A stretch of 64,000 nt of DNA from Bugulina stolonifera (taxonomy: Eukaryota > Bryozoa > Gymnolaemata > Cheilostomatida > Bugulidae), in the NCBI GenBank assembly GCA_935421135.1, contig OW285195.1, forward strand, positions 4,378,701 through 4,442,700, given 5' to 3'. The notes below the pieces were generated by a model, which worked only from the letters and a program-made list of their open reading frames with translations, was not told the origin of the DNA and did no database searches. A program made the position numbers and the translations under genes. Shown here in pieces: positions 51,501 to 63,812 of this stretch; the stretch's first letter is position 1, and the number at the start of each line of letters is the position of its first letter.

Positions 51501-54500
51501 CTACAACCAGCAAGGTCAATTGGTACAGTGCTGGGCCACACGGGATGGTAAAGGGGGTGACGCTGTTGGACTACTCTATTACGCTGTAAGTCATCCTATT
51601 GGTGGACTTCATCTCATACCAACTAATAGAGTTACAATATAGCATTGAACAAGCGCCTTCCAAGTTGGTAACATTTTGCCAGTTTTAAAACATTTTGCTT
51701 TCAATTTGGTTTATAGGAAACCATCAACATTTTTCTAACCATTCAGGTGATACTAAAAGCAAGACAACTCCAAACAAGAGGCACATTTTACTAGCTAGTG
51801 TGTGAGTGAATAGTTTTGAGATATATGTTGGTTACATTAAATCACTGGATGTATGATTGAATGTGACCAGGCAGATGAGCAGAAGAAGTGATGTCCAAAA
51901 AGTGTTAATAAACCTGTTTTATTCTAAAATGCTTGTAGGCAATGGCAGACCTGAATACAATAAGTAAACAGCCCATACAGATTGACATGAAGGAAGTGAA
52001 GAGGTACTGCAAGTCTTACATGTCGGAGGTAAGATTAGAGATGAAATTACATGTAGTTGTCGTCCGTGTGACACCACCTGCCATTGTGAGGAAAGATAAC
52101 TCCACTTTCATTCTTTGTATTTGCAATATTAAGTAAACAGTGGCCTCCATGTACTGCTGGTAAAGATGTATGCTTACCTGAAAAATTATTTTCAAATAGA
52201 ACTAGTCTTAGAAATGAAATTTTTCATGAGGTCTTTTATAAAGTTGCACGAATTGTAAAATCTAGCCTTCCATGATCAACTAGAATGGGACAGCTAAGAT
52301 TTCATGTCTCACCGTTACCATTTGGTAGCGGTGCTTGGTCAACGCTTGTGTATAGATTCTAACGGCTTCTTACAGACTATGAATGGCAATGATAGCTCTT
52401 TAGTGGAAGAGATCGAAACCATATCCACTTTGAGGGAAGGATTTGATGGTAAAGTTGATCAACTCTAGTAATATGCATTACTGATTTGTCAAACCAGGAG
52501 TAGTATATAATACATAATTCACATTATATTTTACACCATGTACTGTGTCAATGAAGATGTAATTTATAAAACTTAAATTTAACTTTACGGAGCTCACAGT
52601 AAATTAACCGAGTGACTATCTTATTCCCGTAACAGAAAGTAGATGGTGTGGACTTAGCCCAAGCAAGAGTAAATCTAGAACAGCATTAAAGAGGGAAGAC
52701 AGATGCTGCAAGAAGTGGCATGAATGCTCCCTTCAGATAAAACGTAAGAACATAATCATATATACCAACTTTGAGTTTAATTTATAGCCACTGATTTATC
52801 GACTTTGCTTTATGTTACACAGCGTATGGCTTCAATCACATGATGTTCAACTACAATGGGCACAGTGTGATTGGTTGCAATTGTACAGTGGAACTGGAGG
52901 ACTGCCTGCGTAACGAGACAACATCAGCCCTAGCAGAGGAAATACTAGATGCACAGTTCAACCAATTAGACACATTCGTCAAGTGCCTAGTCGTAAGCAG
53001 GGAGGAGAGACTATGTGTAGAATGGGATCCAGTCTTTCATGAGTAAGCTAACACAATTTATATACAAAGTGTGGTGGTTTGGATAGTATCTTAATGATGA
53101 ATTAAAACTATATTAGCGACACTTTTTAGATGTGATGTTTTCTTGAAAGAAAATTTATTTTCAAGTAGCCAGGAACTGGTAGAAATAACCTATCTCCGAA
53201 TCCCCTGACTGATGGCATATACATGCATTTAGTGCTGTGCTGTGCACTAATGCTCAAAGGAGATATTGAGAGTAGTGAACAAATCACTTCAGAACTAGAA
53301 GGGTATCAAGTAGAAAATGAAGCTCACAGGCTAGTGATGATTAAGTTAAAACTATGTCAGCTGAGTGGTCATCATGAGATAGGCCTATTTAGTGCAACTG
53401 GTAAAAGTTTGAACTAATATATTTTGCCATCATTCTGTTGGTTGCTGTTACAGATGTATAAAATATGAATGGACAACCTATGGGCACCTGCTCTCCTTGC
53501 CAGAGTACAAGACAGACAAAGACAGGTGGTTTGCAGCTGCCAGACAGGGTGAGGAACCAGATGAGAAGGAAGAAGACCACTCCCAGAACTTTGACTCTGG
53601 CACCAACAAGGGGAATGCAGAAACCAAGGCTAAAAAGGAAGCAAAGGTGGAATTATAGATTGGGAACTTATTTATACGGTACACTGGGCTCCAATACAAT
53701 ACCTGGGACCAGGAGGAGGTTGCAATATCTCCGTATGACCAGTCGTGATCGGCCTGCTATCCTTCTGTGTGGTCTGCTTGTGTGGTGCCTGCTCTGTGTG
53801 GACAGGTGCCCCTGGGTTGACACGAGAAGCAGGTACCCCAGGTGTCACTGTAGAACTGAATGTGACATGACACAAGTAGTTAATCAGCTTAGCTTGATCA
53901 CCAGCAGAGAAACTGTGGGTGGCCTGATTAGAGAGTAGCTGACTGGCATTTTGTCTAAAATAACAATTTCTGTATTATACAACTATATTACAATTATACA
54001 CTTACATTGCATATAACAATTATTGTATTATACAATTATATAACAATTATACAATTACATTATGTACATGTATAACAATCATACAATTGATAGATTTATT
54101 ATAATATTGGTATTGGATTATTTGATGTACTGTAGATAATTGATTACATGTATTGGAAATCAATCAATATTATTGTATCAAAAAACGGTGGAAAAGTTTA
54201 GCTGATTGACTCTACCAAGACGTTAGCCATGTTTGATCTACATGTGGTGTACTATAATTTCATAAACATTGCATTGCACGCATTACCAGCACGTGAAACG
54301 CAACGCCTATTCTATGTTATTGTTAGAGCACCTTGTAACAACCTGCCTACTAATGCTTGTCACTTACCTTTCCTCGAGTGTCACCAGCTGTCCATCTAGA
54401 ACTGTAAGACTACACGCCCAGCTGAGTACATACGCCCTGTAACTGTCCTTATGATGGGTAAGCTGTTGATAGGTAACACACGGATTATTCATCATAGACA

Positions 54501-56522
54501 GCTGCTCCAACTTCCTCAGATCTACCAAGTGCCGGACCTACACAAACATACGTGACTTAGCAACGCCAGACCTACACAAACATACGTGACTTAGCAACGC
54601 CAGACCTACACAAACATACGTGACTTAGCAACGCCAGACCTACACAAACATACGTGACTTAGCAACGCCGGACCTACACAAACATACGTGACTTAACAAC
54701 GTAAGAATACCAACTTTCTGTTTTACATATTTTATATATTATGCAAGTAAGACCATACACTACACTGACATTCTCCAACCACATTAAGAAGTTGATAGTT
54801 TAGGTTTTGAGAAGAATATATGGAATGAAGGAAGATAACAGTTATCAGGGTTACAGCTACAAGTAATACTACATATATGTAACAGTGTTAGTCCCACCAC
54901 TAAATATTAAATACTATGAGGGGATAACTCCAATTTGGCAGCACATTATTGAAAAGGTTGAATGAATGAACCGCAAAACAACAAACCTGATACAACTCTG
55001 AGATCTCGTTCTCTGCCAGAGAGAGAATATTCAGATTCTTTGGCAGATACTGTGACGTGTCTTTAATATCCCTGATAATGTTACCATGCAACAGCAAGGT
55101 CTAGAAAAAACCAGCATTTTTTCTGTGTTACCATGTAGTGGTCGATAAATAGATCAATATATCAGTGTTATCTTAAACCAGCAACATTAATAAATAAATC
55201 AGATAATCTGGTATCAGTGAGTGAAATAAAATAACATCAGTGTAACGGAAGTTTTAAAGTCAACCTCTCCTGTCAACTGAATTTGCTTGTTGTAAATTGG
55301 TGTTATGTATATAAACACAATTATCGTAAATTGGTGCTATGTATATACATATATGTATACATATTGCCAGTTGGTGCATGTACATGTATATATTGTGCAT
55401 ATACATTGAAAGAGTGTAAATATTATATACAGTGTACATACCTTTAGTGAGTGTAGATGAGAGAGGTCAGCCAGGGATGTGATTGTATTGTCTGAGAGAT
55501 CAAGGTGACGGAGAGAGAGGTTGTTGTGTAGTCCAGTGATATGCCTTATGTTATTACCGGATCTATAGGACAATAGGACACAGTAAATATTATGTAGTAG
55601 TAGAATAATTGTACACTACAAATTACCTGTACACACAACTGAATATCTTCATAGGAAGGATATAGCACATGTATTATAGTATCTCATTGTGCATTGACCA
55701 AACACTCTGTAATACTACTCCCTGGCACCAGAACATACAATTTTTGGAGTCGTTCCACTCTAACTCAATATGCTATAAGTTCAGCTAGCTACACCGGGTA
55801 ATGTACAGTAACAGCCAATCATATTACAGGTAACATACAGCAACAGCAAATCACAGTACACTTACAGATTGAGCCATACAAGCTGGTGCAGCTGGCTGAG
55901 GCCCTCTATAGAGCAGACGCTATTCTCTGCCAGGTTTAGCACCGTCAGTCTGTGTAAGCTCTCCAGCCCAGAGATCTTTATCAAACAGTTGTGTGCTACT
56001 GATAGCTGTAATATAATACGGGCAGTGGTACAGAGCCCCACAATTTATATGACAAAAATCATAGAAAATTGTCTAATGCACCTTTATGGATATAAAGTTG
56101 AACTTATTAAGATACTGAAGGAGCTGATGGCAGTATGCAGTACCTCGCAGTCACCCGTAAGTTACATCATTTAAATTAAAAAACTTAGAAGATGGCAATA
56201 TATACCAATGATGGTGATGCATAAGCTATGTGCAGCACCACAAAACAACAATCCGATTAAATTAGCTCAGGTTCGTCATGGCATTCCTGGCGCGCTGTTA
56301 GGGGTACTGGTGAAACCCCATATTGTGGTTTTCAAACTGGCGACAAACCAGCCATGCTACTTGTGTTATGCATACCTGAATCAGGTTTTGTAGGTGGGAG
56401 AGGTTCTCTAGCTTACTGATGGAGTTCTGATCTAACGACAGCTGCTCAATGTCTTCAGAGCGGCTTGTCAACTCTTTATTCATGTGTGTGATCATTTGTT
56501 TGGAGAGATCAAAGAAACTCAT
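48539..56522 (-). CDS. CEP97: CEP97, centriolar LRR protein with IQ motif
   Basis: CEP97 partners CP110 at the distal end of centrioles and restrains ciliogenesis. Eleven minus-strand exons (low to high): 48539-48589, 48919-48994, 49293-49584, 50065-50207, 50521-50688, 53703-53954, 54368-54537, 54987-55100, 55442-55562, 55866-56005 and 56376-56522. They total 1674 nt, 557 aa (human 865). The ATG at 56522 gives MSFFDLSKQM, matching the N-terminal position in human. Leucine-rich repeats include IEQLSLDQNSISKLENL, LRHLDLSDNTITSL and NILSLAENEISEL, capped by LEQLSMMNNPCV. An IQ motif AVSIQSIWRGYATRN (about 472-486) is followed by a charged helix, as in vertebrate CEP97. A SR-like patch MSRSRSASRSPSR lies before it. 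The 3.0 kb intron 50689-53702 holds a + strand PLA2-like gene. Two of its introns carry splice-site minisatellites. Confidence 0.93.
49930..50095 (-). repeat. About 30-bp minisatellite whose unit contains a 5' splice site
   Basis: Five units of 30-32 bp start at the 3' edge of the CEP97 exon 50065-50207. On the coding strand the real donor is CAACCAG|GTAGCCAATCA, and four units carry AACCAG|GTAGCCAATC. The reading frame stays open across the array, so downstream donors could lengthen the exon. Confidence 0.85.
50810..50950. other. Segment open on both strands in a CEP97 intron
   Basis: On + it reads SINLRELQDFSHSVFAAGQF..., on - it reads VSPSLSEVPSCSQINCPAAK... without stops for about 45 codons each. 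Neither joins in phase to the flanking exons of CEP97 or the PLA2-like gene. It could be an alternative exon of either gene, or chance. Confidence 0.25.
51346..53658 (+). CDS. Secreted group III phospholipase A2-like protein, catalytic dyad not conserved
   Basis: Exons 51346-51585, 51939-52028, 52376-52448, 52636-52743, 52823-53042 and 53454-53658 total 936 nt, 311 aa. A signal peptide (YTQLLVLLLLAVVAGG) is followed by a divergent N-terminal region. Residues 138-165 contain WCGLSPS and DRCCKKWHEC; then come YGFNHMMFNYNGHS and GCNCTVELEDCL, the cysteine pattern of group III sPLA2 (PLA2G3, PROCA1). Active members have CCRxHDxC; here Trp162-His163 replace His-Asp and the calcium-loop WCGxG is WCGLS, so lipase activity is doubtful. 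The C-terminus is acidic then basic and ends KVEL, loosely like an ER-retrieval signal. The gene lies wholly inside a CEP97 intron on the opposite strand, its stop 45 bp from a CEP97 exon. PLA2-fold membership is well supported, the subgroup less so. Confidence 0.8.
54538..54697 (-). repeat. 34-bp minisatellite whose unit contains a 3' splice site
   Basis: About five 34-bp units lie directly upstream (in gene direction) of the CEP97 exon 54368-54537. On the coding strand each unit has ATGTTTGTGTAG|GTCTGGC, and the true acceptor is ATGTTTGTGTAG|GTCCGGC, so acceptor and first exon bases are repeated. Confidence 0.88.
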
Positions 56523-57037
56523 TCTCTTGGCTGTAGATATACCATTAATTACTCTGTGAGATTCAGTACAGAGCAAAATATGGACTCAAGAGAGGAACAA
56601 CGTACTTAGCACCCAGTTATAAACCAGTGAAGGCCTTTCATCATACGAAGACAAAAATGAATGAGGCTTAGTAAATTCAATCAGATCTAAGTTACATATT
56701 TGGTATTACTGGCTAGTTGACCATATAGAGGGCATTAGTCGACTAAAAGGAACTACACACTGTATATTATGACCCCGAGCCATAATATAAGAAATAAAAT
56801 AACTAGTCAAGCAGTCGTGCTGGAAATACCTGTAGGTGGCATAGCTGCTTTCGCTTCCTATTTCCTTGAGAATAGATCTGGAACTTGGCACACCAAATCC
56901 AAACTATAATTGATTTATAATTCAAAAATAACCTCTGACAATGATTTAATTCATATGCATGTTAATCAGCATCACACAGGAAGGTTATTGCCCTATGAGT
57001 AGAGTTAGCATTGTCAGTATTTGACGAAATGCTTTAA
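56523..57037. other. 5' flank of CEP97
   Basis: A minus-strand block near 56828-56900 reads VPSSRSILKEIGSESSYATY before a GTATTT donor but does not join in phase to the first CEP97 coding exon. It may be a 5' UTR exon. I see no other gene. Confidence 0.3.
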
Positions 57038-60000
57038 GGTTATGTAACTGGGGTTCTCAAAAATAAAATTCCTTTTACCACTATATAGGCATTACTACAT
57101 AGAAAGGCATAAGAAAAAAATTGGGAAGGCCTAAGAAATATTTTTCAAGTTATGGCCCATAGTAATTTTGGGGTCAGTTTACTACAGCTCCAATTTTATG
57201 AATGAAATGGCTAGACAGGGAACTCCGTCGTGAAGGCATGACACAATGTTACAGATGCAGAAGAATAATCAACCTCATTTAGGGGAGAGCGGGGTAAGTT
57301 GGGACGCGGGGTAAGTTGGGACAGGGCTGTTTAGGGTATTATGAGACCCATTACATTTTTATGGTATGGACCAAAGGTTAGATCAACATAAATGAACATA
57401 ACCCACTATTTTGTTTTTTAAGTTGAATAAATATTTTTTTTGCAATTTGCAATAATGTAATATTTGCGTGTTTGAGTAAATTTTTTTTCTTGACGAGTTT
57501 CTTATTTTCTTAATGAAAGAATGACTCCATAGTTTTGAAAATTTGCACATAGAGAGTCTATAGCATCTAGTTACAGGAACTAAAGTTAAAATTAGCTCAA
57601 GTCAAAAATCTTAATAAAAAATTGTGTTTTACCAAAAGTTGGGAGTGTGGGGCAAGTTGGGACGCTGGAAGTGGGGCAAGTTGGGACACCATTTATAATA
57701 ATAAATCATGTTTGTGGAATGATATGAATCCAAGATGACACTGTAATTTCACCTTTTCTCTAACTAAAAGTTGTTTGATGAATCTTGGATAGCATTTGAC
57801 TTTGGTAAAGAACTCCAATCCTGTGTGGGGATGGCACTATAGCTGGTATTGATATTACTCGTAGTAGAAACAGGTCAAACCTGACTGATTGCTACAACAG
57901 CTTTTGATCTCTGTTCTGTCCTCACTTTACTCATGATCCTGACAGCAGTGGGTAGCACCAACACATTGTATAAACTACATCCTTTTCCTACTCATACCTA
58001 CACTTCGAAAACCGTTTCTGCGCCTCTTGAAACCCCCACCAGACCAACTAACACCATCAGGCAGCACCAAGCTAATAATTCAATGGATTATTAGGTATAA
58101 TTTAGTTATAAAGTTTGGGGGATTCACTCTTTGTTGTTCAAACTAGACAAGTAGGCTATATACATGTACACTCAATGTTTCTCCACACTTATTGTTACCC
58201 AACCCCAGTTGAACTGCCATCTTCGGTGAGAGTACCAAGGAATAGTTTAATCAAACATCATCAATAATCTATTTACAAAGTTATAGGTTTTCCATCTGTA
58301 AATATCCAATTTACCACTGTTCAAAACCCAAGAAAGGTAATTAGCACCAAGAGAAAGACGCAGGTTGGATCGACTCCATCACATGAATGAGGCGGATTGA
58401 CTACTATCGCCTGTGTCATAAATGCTGCCGTGAACTCTGGGTTGGGTTGCCAAGTGGAATTATAATTCAACAATCTTTTTTCTGCTCAATGATTTCATTT
58501 TATCTAGAGTGTCAGTTGTTCAATTGTACATCAAACTCTAATAATAATTATAGTAAAAATCAACATTTTTGCCTATATTTTCTAGTATTGGGTTATTTCT
58601 GGTGTTTTGGCTTTATATTCTATTTATTTTAAGTGACAAACTTAAAGCATAAGAAAATTTTGCTGTGCCAAAATTAGAAAAATGGTCACCTACGATGCGC
58701 TAGTTTATTTTATAGTTTTAAGTCTAATATGCATAAGTAGACTGGAACTTAGTCAAAAAAGAGCTTTATAAATTATTACAGCTAATAGAGCTATTATAAA
58801 TTATTACACCTATAAGGCGCCAAACGACTTAAGGGCTTTTCATGTTCAAGCTGGCATCCTGCTATTCTAACCAAGATTTACTTAACAAAAAAATTCTCTC
58901 TTACATCAAAACAACTTTCATACCTTCCCTAGACTATCTTGTAATAAAAGAAAATAAACACTTCCGAGGCCGAACTAAATTAAAGTCCAGCAGTTTTTTA
59001 CAGACATGTTTTTTGACATACATACATGTGGCAATAATTTTAAATATGTGTAATATTATTGTAACATTTCAATTCTATCTGTTCATGATAAAAAATGAGA
59101 CTAATCTAAATGTAAAATCTATATTTTCAATGGTGTCCCAACTTGCCCCACACCTGTCCCAACTTACCCCGTCAGTGGGGTAAGTTGGGACGTTTGACAG
59201 GCGCTGCCAAATCATGGATTACCGCACTATGCTGACTTATCAATGTGTCTGCTTCAGGCTACAGTTAGACAACATATTAAAGTACCTCCATGCAAAAAAT
59301 GATGATGCTATGACCTCTAGACTTCGTATTATTCCCAAAAAACCAAAAATTGTCCCAACTTACCCCGCTCTCCCCTACATAGTACTACATGGTGTATGGC
59401 TAACATATAATGCATGTTTTAACAAGCTTTTTTCTGTTTTTGTATATGTAATATCCCATGCAAAACATATGTGTGGTGCATATTCTTATAAAATACATAT
59501 ATCCACTGTTCTAGGAAAGAATAAGGTCCAGTTATTCTACTAGATATGTTTGTTGGGTTGTTTAGCAGCAGCTAGTAGCAGTCTAAAAGCCAACACAAAA
59601 CAAAATATGCAAAAAAACAATGATTTGATCCTAGATCTCATATTTGAATAATTACATGTACAGTGTGCAGCTCTGTGATGGTCTAAATGGCTTGTATATG
59701 CCCAGTTTACTAGGAGTTATCCCACCTATTAATTAAGGGAAAACCTTGCTGCTAAGCAACTGACAGGTTCCGGAAGCTCCGCCTACCTTCATTCATAAAA
59801 ACAAAATGGCTCTAAGAAATAGAAAAGTTGATCGTTTTTAAGCCAGTTAGCAGCATTAGGATGAGTGGATGTTCAATATTTAGTAACATTGCGATGGAAT
59901 ATCATTTCACCAGTACTATAAAACTTTTTAAACTGTAGAGCTTCTTTTAAATAGCTGCATGTTAAATTAAATTAGCAAATTAATATTTTATTTTCTCAAA

Positions 60001-60821
60001 TTTGAACAAGTATTTTAAATCTATTTTATTAGGAGCTTTATTTGAATTATTAAGGATTTGTTTATATGTAGCCCCTATGATGAAAGCTTGCTGAAAATGA
60101 ATTTGGTTAGATATCTGAGCAAATGCTGCTCTATTTCGCTGTAGTTGACGCCAAAAGTTGCTAATTTTAATTTTGATAGTGGTTCAAAAAAGGGGTTTCC
60201 CAGAGTTTTTGAAGCATTCACAAAGCCAAATAACTAATCAAAGACAAGCCCCCTTCTTCATGCTTCAATTGAGCTAAAACTATTAATAAATTGGCTAGTA
60301 CTGCAAACTGAAGTGAGATAGTTGACGCCAAAGTTATGTGAATAACGCAACGTAAATTGGCCAAAATCAAGAGGGGATAACTTCACATGATATATATGCC
60401 CTGCAGTCTGATACTATCCTACCTGTTCCTAAACACTTATAGAAACACCTGCACATGCTAGTTTACCTTATGGAAAAGAATCTATTCTACAAATAAGACA
60501 AAACTTGGATAAGGTTTTGCAGGCAAAAAGCCAGCGTGAGAAAAAATTCTAGGAGGCCATTATTTCATTTTATCTCTTCATAACACCAGCTTAGGTAAAC
60601 ATTCATGCATATTTAACAATATTATGCAATAATTTAACTGAAAAATAAATTATTCCAGTAACAGCAGGCAAACTTCATAGCGCTGTTTTCGGACTTTGAC
60701 CCCCTGTAACGTTGCGTCATGTGACTTAATGCTAACACTGAAAGCTGTCCAGGCCCTTTCAGACATGGTTAAATATGTGGGAAAATTTTCGAAAGAAAAT
60801 TCAGACCCCAGTTACATAACC
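57038..60821. mobile_element. Outer DNA transposon with TTAA target sites (piggyBac/Kolobok-like), non-autonomous
   Basis: Both ends carry GGTTATGTAACTGGGGT as inverted repeats and are flanked by TTAA (57034-57037 and 60822-60825). TTAA target duplication is shared by piggyBac and Kolobok. TAGTTGACGCCAAA occurs twice near the right end (60144, 60322). Excluding the inner element it is about 1.7 kb, with no transposase frame that I can recognise. Confidence 0.75.
57282..59375. mobile_element. Inner DNA transposon with GGGGTAAGTTGGGAC ends, TA target site
   Basis: Inverted ends share GGGGAGAGCGGGGTAAGTTG and continue to GGGAC, flanked by TA on both sides (57280-57281, 59376-59377). The motif GGGGYAAGTTGGGAC recurs subterminally near 57299, 57645-57690 and, in both orientations, 59132-59192. 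It is inserted inside the TTAA element, so it is younger. A TA duplication would suit Tc1-mariner or a related superfamily; no transposase is visible. Confidence 0.8.
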
Positions 60822-60825
60822 TTAA

Positions 60826-61690
60826 AATCTTTCTATGACCATGCTTCTTCTATTTAACACAAGTTAGGCTACATCTTTCACCGGATAGAGCATGTATTTC
60901 AAGAAAACTACGCAGAATTGTTATTGGTGCCCATTTGGAAACTGAGGCAAACATCACACACGGACCTGCCTCCTAAACTTTTACTTTTTGGAATATGGTA
61001 AGTATATTCGGCAATTACAATCCTTTTTCAATTTGCCAACCACCTATGATTAAAGAAATAAAATTAATGAAAAAGTGAATAAATTAAAACTCAACTGGTC
61101 CTCTAGACCACCTTTAGTCAAAATATAACAAACATGCCATCTATGATCTTATTGTTTATTTTATAGTAAGTTTCTCACATGGAGAAACCCTGAAAGAATT
61201 GATCAATAAAATTCCCATGGTAGGAGGTTTATTTGTGATTACTTGAGAAATGAACGAACAGCTCAGAAGCAGAACATAACTTAAAGTCTTGTTTAGTCAA
61301 GTCTAGGTGTTGTGTAGTGTAGTGTTAGTCTTAGTCTTTTAGTTTTAGGAAAAGGAAACGCAAAATCAACCATAGTGATAGTCAATCAGAGCCTGTGATC
61401 ATTTTTACAGATGGTTTTCGTGGTATCATTGAGTATTTATAGTGACAAGTAGTGTTATTATCCAAAACTATCCAAGTACAAGAACTAGCGTAATTAAATT
61501 TATCTTATTTTATCATATGGAGACAACAGCAGAATAACTTTTTTGTATTTTGTACACAACAATATGACCTTGTCATAGCTGAATCATTCAATGAATTAAA
61601 ACGGGTGCCTCGTAACTAGCGTGCAGACTACTAAGGAACTACAGACTATGTCCCAGAACTCCCTGCGCATTCTTTTTCCGCTTTGCCATC
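60826..61690. other. Spacer upstream of RPL24
   Basis: AT-rich, without a supported gene. The promoter-proximal end contains a pyrimidine tract listed separately. Confidence 0.5.
61668..61690 (+). promoter_or_regulatory. Probable RPL24 start region with TOP-like pyrimidine tract
   Basis: CATTCTTTTTCCGCTTTGCC lies 3-22 nt before the RPL24 ATG. Ribosomal protein mRNAs usually begin with a C followed by pyrimidines (5' TOP), which ties translation to mTOR signalling. The exact start site is inferred. Confidence 0.5.
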
Positions 61691-63780
61691 ATGAAGTAAG
61701 TTTGTCAACTTTTTTATTTGATGTTCATTGAATCAATTGTTTTTAATGAGGTAACAAACCATCCGACTTGAACTTGAAAATTAATTGTTGTTTTTTCTTT
61801 TCAGGATCGAACTGTGCTCGTTCAGCGGGTATAAAATATACCCAGGACATGGGTCTCGGTACATTAGAACTGATGGAAAGGTTAGTACTAAATATAGTAT
61901 CCGTCTACGCCGTTTTGTATTTGTGAAGGCAGCAGTTGGTCAAGTGATGGCTTGGTCAACCTGTCATTCCATAGTTAGGTCCAGTGGAATTGCAACAATT
62001 GTAGTTCCGAGCCTCATACCTTATAACAGTCTTGCTTTGAACTGCTGCTTGGATCTTTGTTTTGCTGTTGAACAGTGACTCGCAGTGCGAGTATAAACAT
62101 ACCATTGATTGCATCGAACACGAGGAAAACTTGACTACAAACGTGTTTCTCAGTTGGCTAGCAGTGTGCTCAGCATTGTTGGCAGCAGCAACCTGCTGTT
62201 TACTCTCCATCAGTGAGTTTGTCGGTAGTTCTTCTTTAAAGGATGTTGAACTACCACCCTCTGTTGTCAGATGAATGCTGCTTTTCGTATTTACTTAAGG
62301 CGTCTTTGATGACCCTCAGTAGAAACCTACTTTGTGATGCTGCATACACTTGTTAACTTGCCCTCGACAGGCGAGAGCTGTTGAGCTCGTGTATTGGCTG
62401 TCTTCATTTCGTTATAGGTCAGACTAATGTATCTTTTCTCATCTTGGAGTATCTTTTATCAAAAGTGTAGTATTTGTGTTTGGATTTGTTCATATATTTT
62501 AATGACTGGAGGCCAGTGAGTGTCGGGCCATGATTGAACCTCCGGTCGGACTGTGTGGTCACTTTTAGGTGGTGTACCATTCCTTGCTTGTATTTCTTGA
62601 TTTTTCCGAGTAGGTAAGGGTAAAAACTTTATATGGCATGCTGCATGTCATGTAGTGTTGTGTCTGTTAGAGCACCTTGACATCAGTAAAATTGTGTTTT
62701 CACGGTTTTTGAAATTTTATAGTATAAAAATAATGAAGAGATGCATGTTCATTTAGTTATCCATAAATCAAATTGAAAATTTGTTTTATTATCTTGTATT
62801 TTAGTCATTCACATTTCTGAACCGAAAGTCCAAAATGTTGCACTTGACCAAGCGTAACCCCCGTAGGATATCATGGACTGTTCTATACAGAAGGTAGGTC
62901 TGTACTCAGTGTTCTTGGTAGATGAGCTTAGCAGCTTGTTTATTCTCCACAATCAAAATTAAAACTGCATTGCACCAATAAAATATTCAAGTATGCTGTA
63001 GTTCCTTGATATTTCTTGGTTGCATGCTTTACTATTAATTGAGATGATTTACCTGTTGCAATGGTGGTGGCCAGCGTTCAATGCTGTGATCACCGATGCT
63101 CATAAAGTGAAAATTTGATTGACATAGGAAGCTTTTTATAGCAGGCAGCAAAAAATTACTATTCTATAGATAGTCATGCAGGTGCTCTCCTATTGCACAA
63201 TACAAAATTTTGAGCTGTGGCTTACTAGATGTACCCAAATACCTACAAATTCATTAGTGTGTAACCAACATGTTTCAGAGCATGGTTATCATCACCTTTG
63301 ATTAGAATTTATCCAAGATGGAGGATGATGGGCAGGTTTTTCATTTGTATTTCCATCAGTTCATGTGTTGATATTGGGTTGAAGGAAACACAAGAAGGGT
63401 CAGGTTGAGGAGGTCACCAAGAAAAAGACCCGCAAAACACAGAAGTTCCAGAAAGCTGTAGCTGGGGCCACCATAAATGAAATTATGGCTAAGAGGAACC
63501 AGAAACCAGAAGTCAGGAAGGCACAGAGGGAGCAGGCTATAAGGTATGCCTTGTACACTGTACACATAGTGACCAATGTAGGCCCTGTGATGACCAATGT
63601 TGGGCTAGTTAGTAATATTCTCCCTTATCTGTTTGCAGAGCTTACAAAGAAAAACAGAAGGCCAAGGCAGCAGCCAAGAAACCAGCAGCTGCCCCAACAA
63701 AGACCAAGTCAAAGGGAGCCAAGGCACCTAAATCTGCTGGTGGCGGTAAAGCACCAGGCCGTGTTGGTGGCAAGAGATAG
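61691..63780 (+). CDS. RPL24: Ribosomal protein L24 (eL24)
   Basis: eL24 is a large-subunit protein at the intersubunit bridge. Exons 61691-61695, 61805-61880, 62805-62893, 63385-63543 and 63639-63780 total 471 nt, 156 aa (human 157). The first exon holds only ATGAA. The protein starts [20 protein letters not shown], has [17 protein letters not shown] and [19 protein letters not shown], and ends in a Lys/Ala-rich tail APGRVGGKR, all diagnostic. A 924-bp second intron and 491-bp third intron could host small nucleolar RNAs, but I could not identify convincing boxes. AATAAA for polyadenylation lies at about 63807-63812. Confidence 0.97.
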
Positions 63781-63806
63781 ATGGATCTTTTGTATTTATC
63801 TGTGCA

Positions 63807-63812
63807 AATAAA
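63807..63812 (+). terminator. Polyadenylation signal of RPL24
   Basis: AATAAA occurs about 27 nt after the RPL24 stop codon, a short 3' UTR typical of ribosomal protein genes. Confidence 0.7.

Noticed and set aside
53465..53938. 157-codon plus-strand frame
   Set aside because: Its frame disagrees with the PLA2-like exon and it runs across the antisense CEP97 exon; chance overlap.
61881..63384. snoRNA genes in RPL24 introns
   Set aside because: TGATGA-like words exist near 62310, but I could not find a matching C/D or H/ACA arrangement with closing stems.
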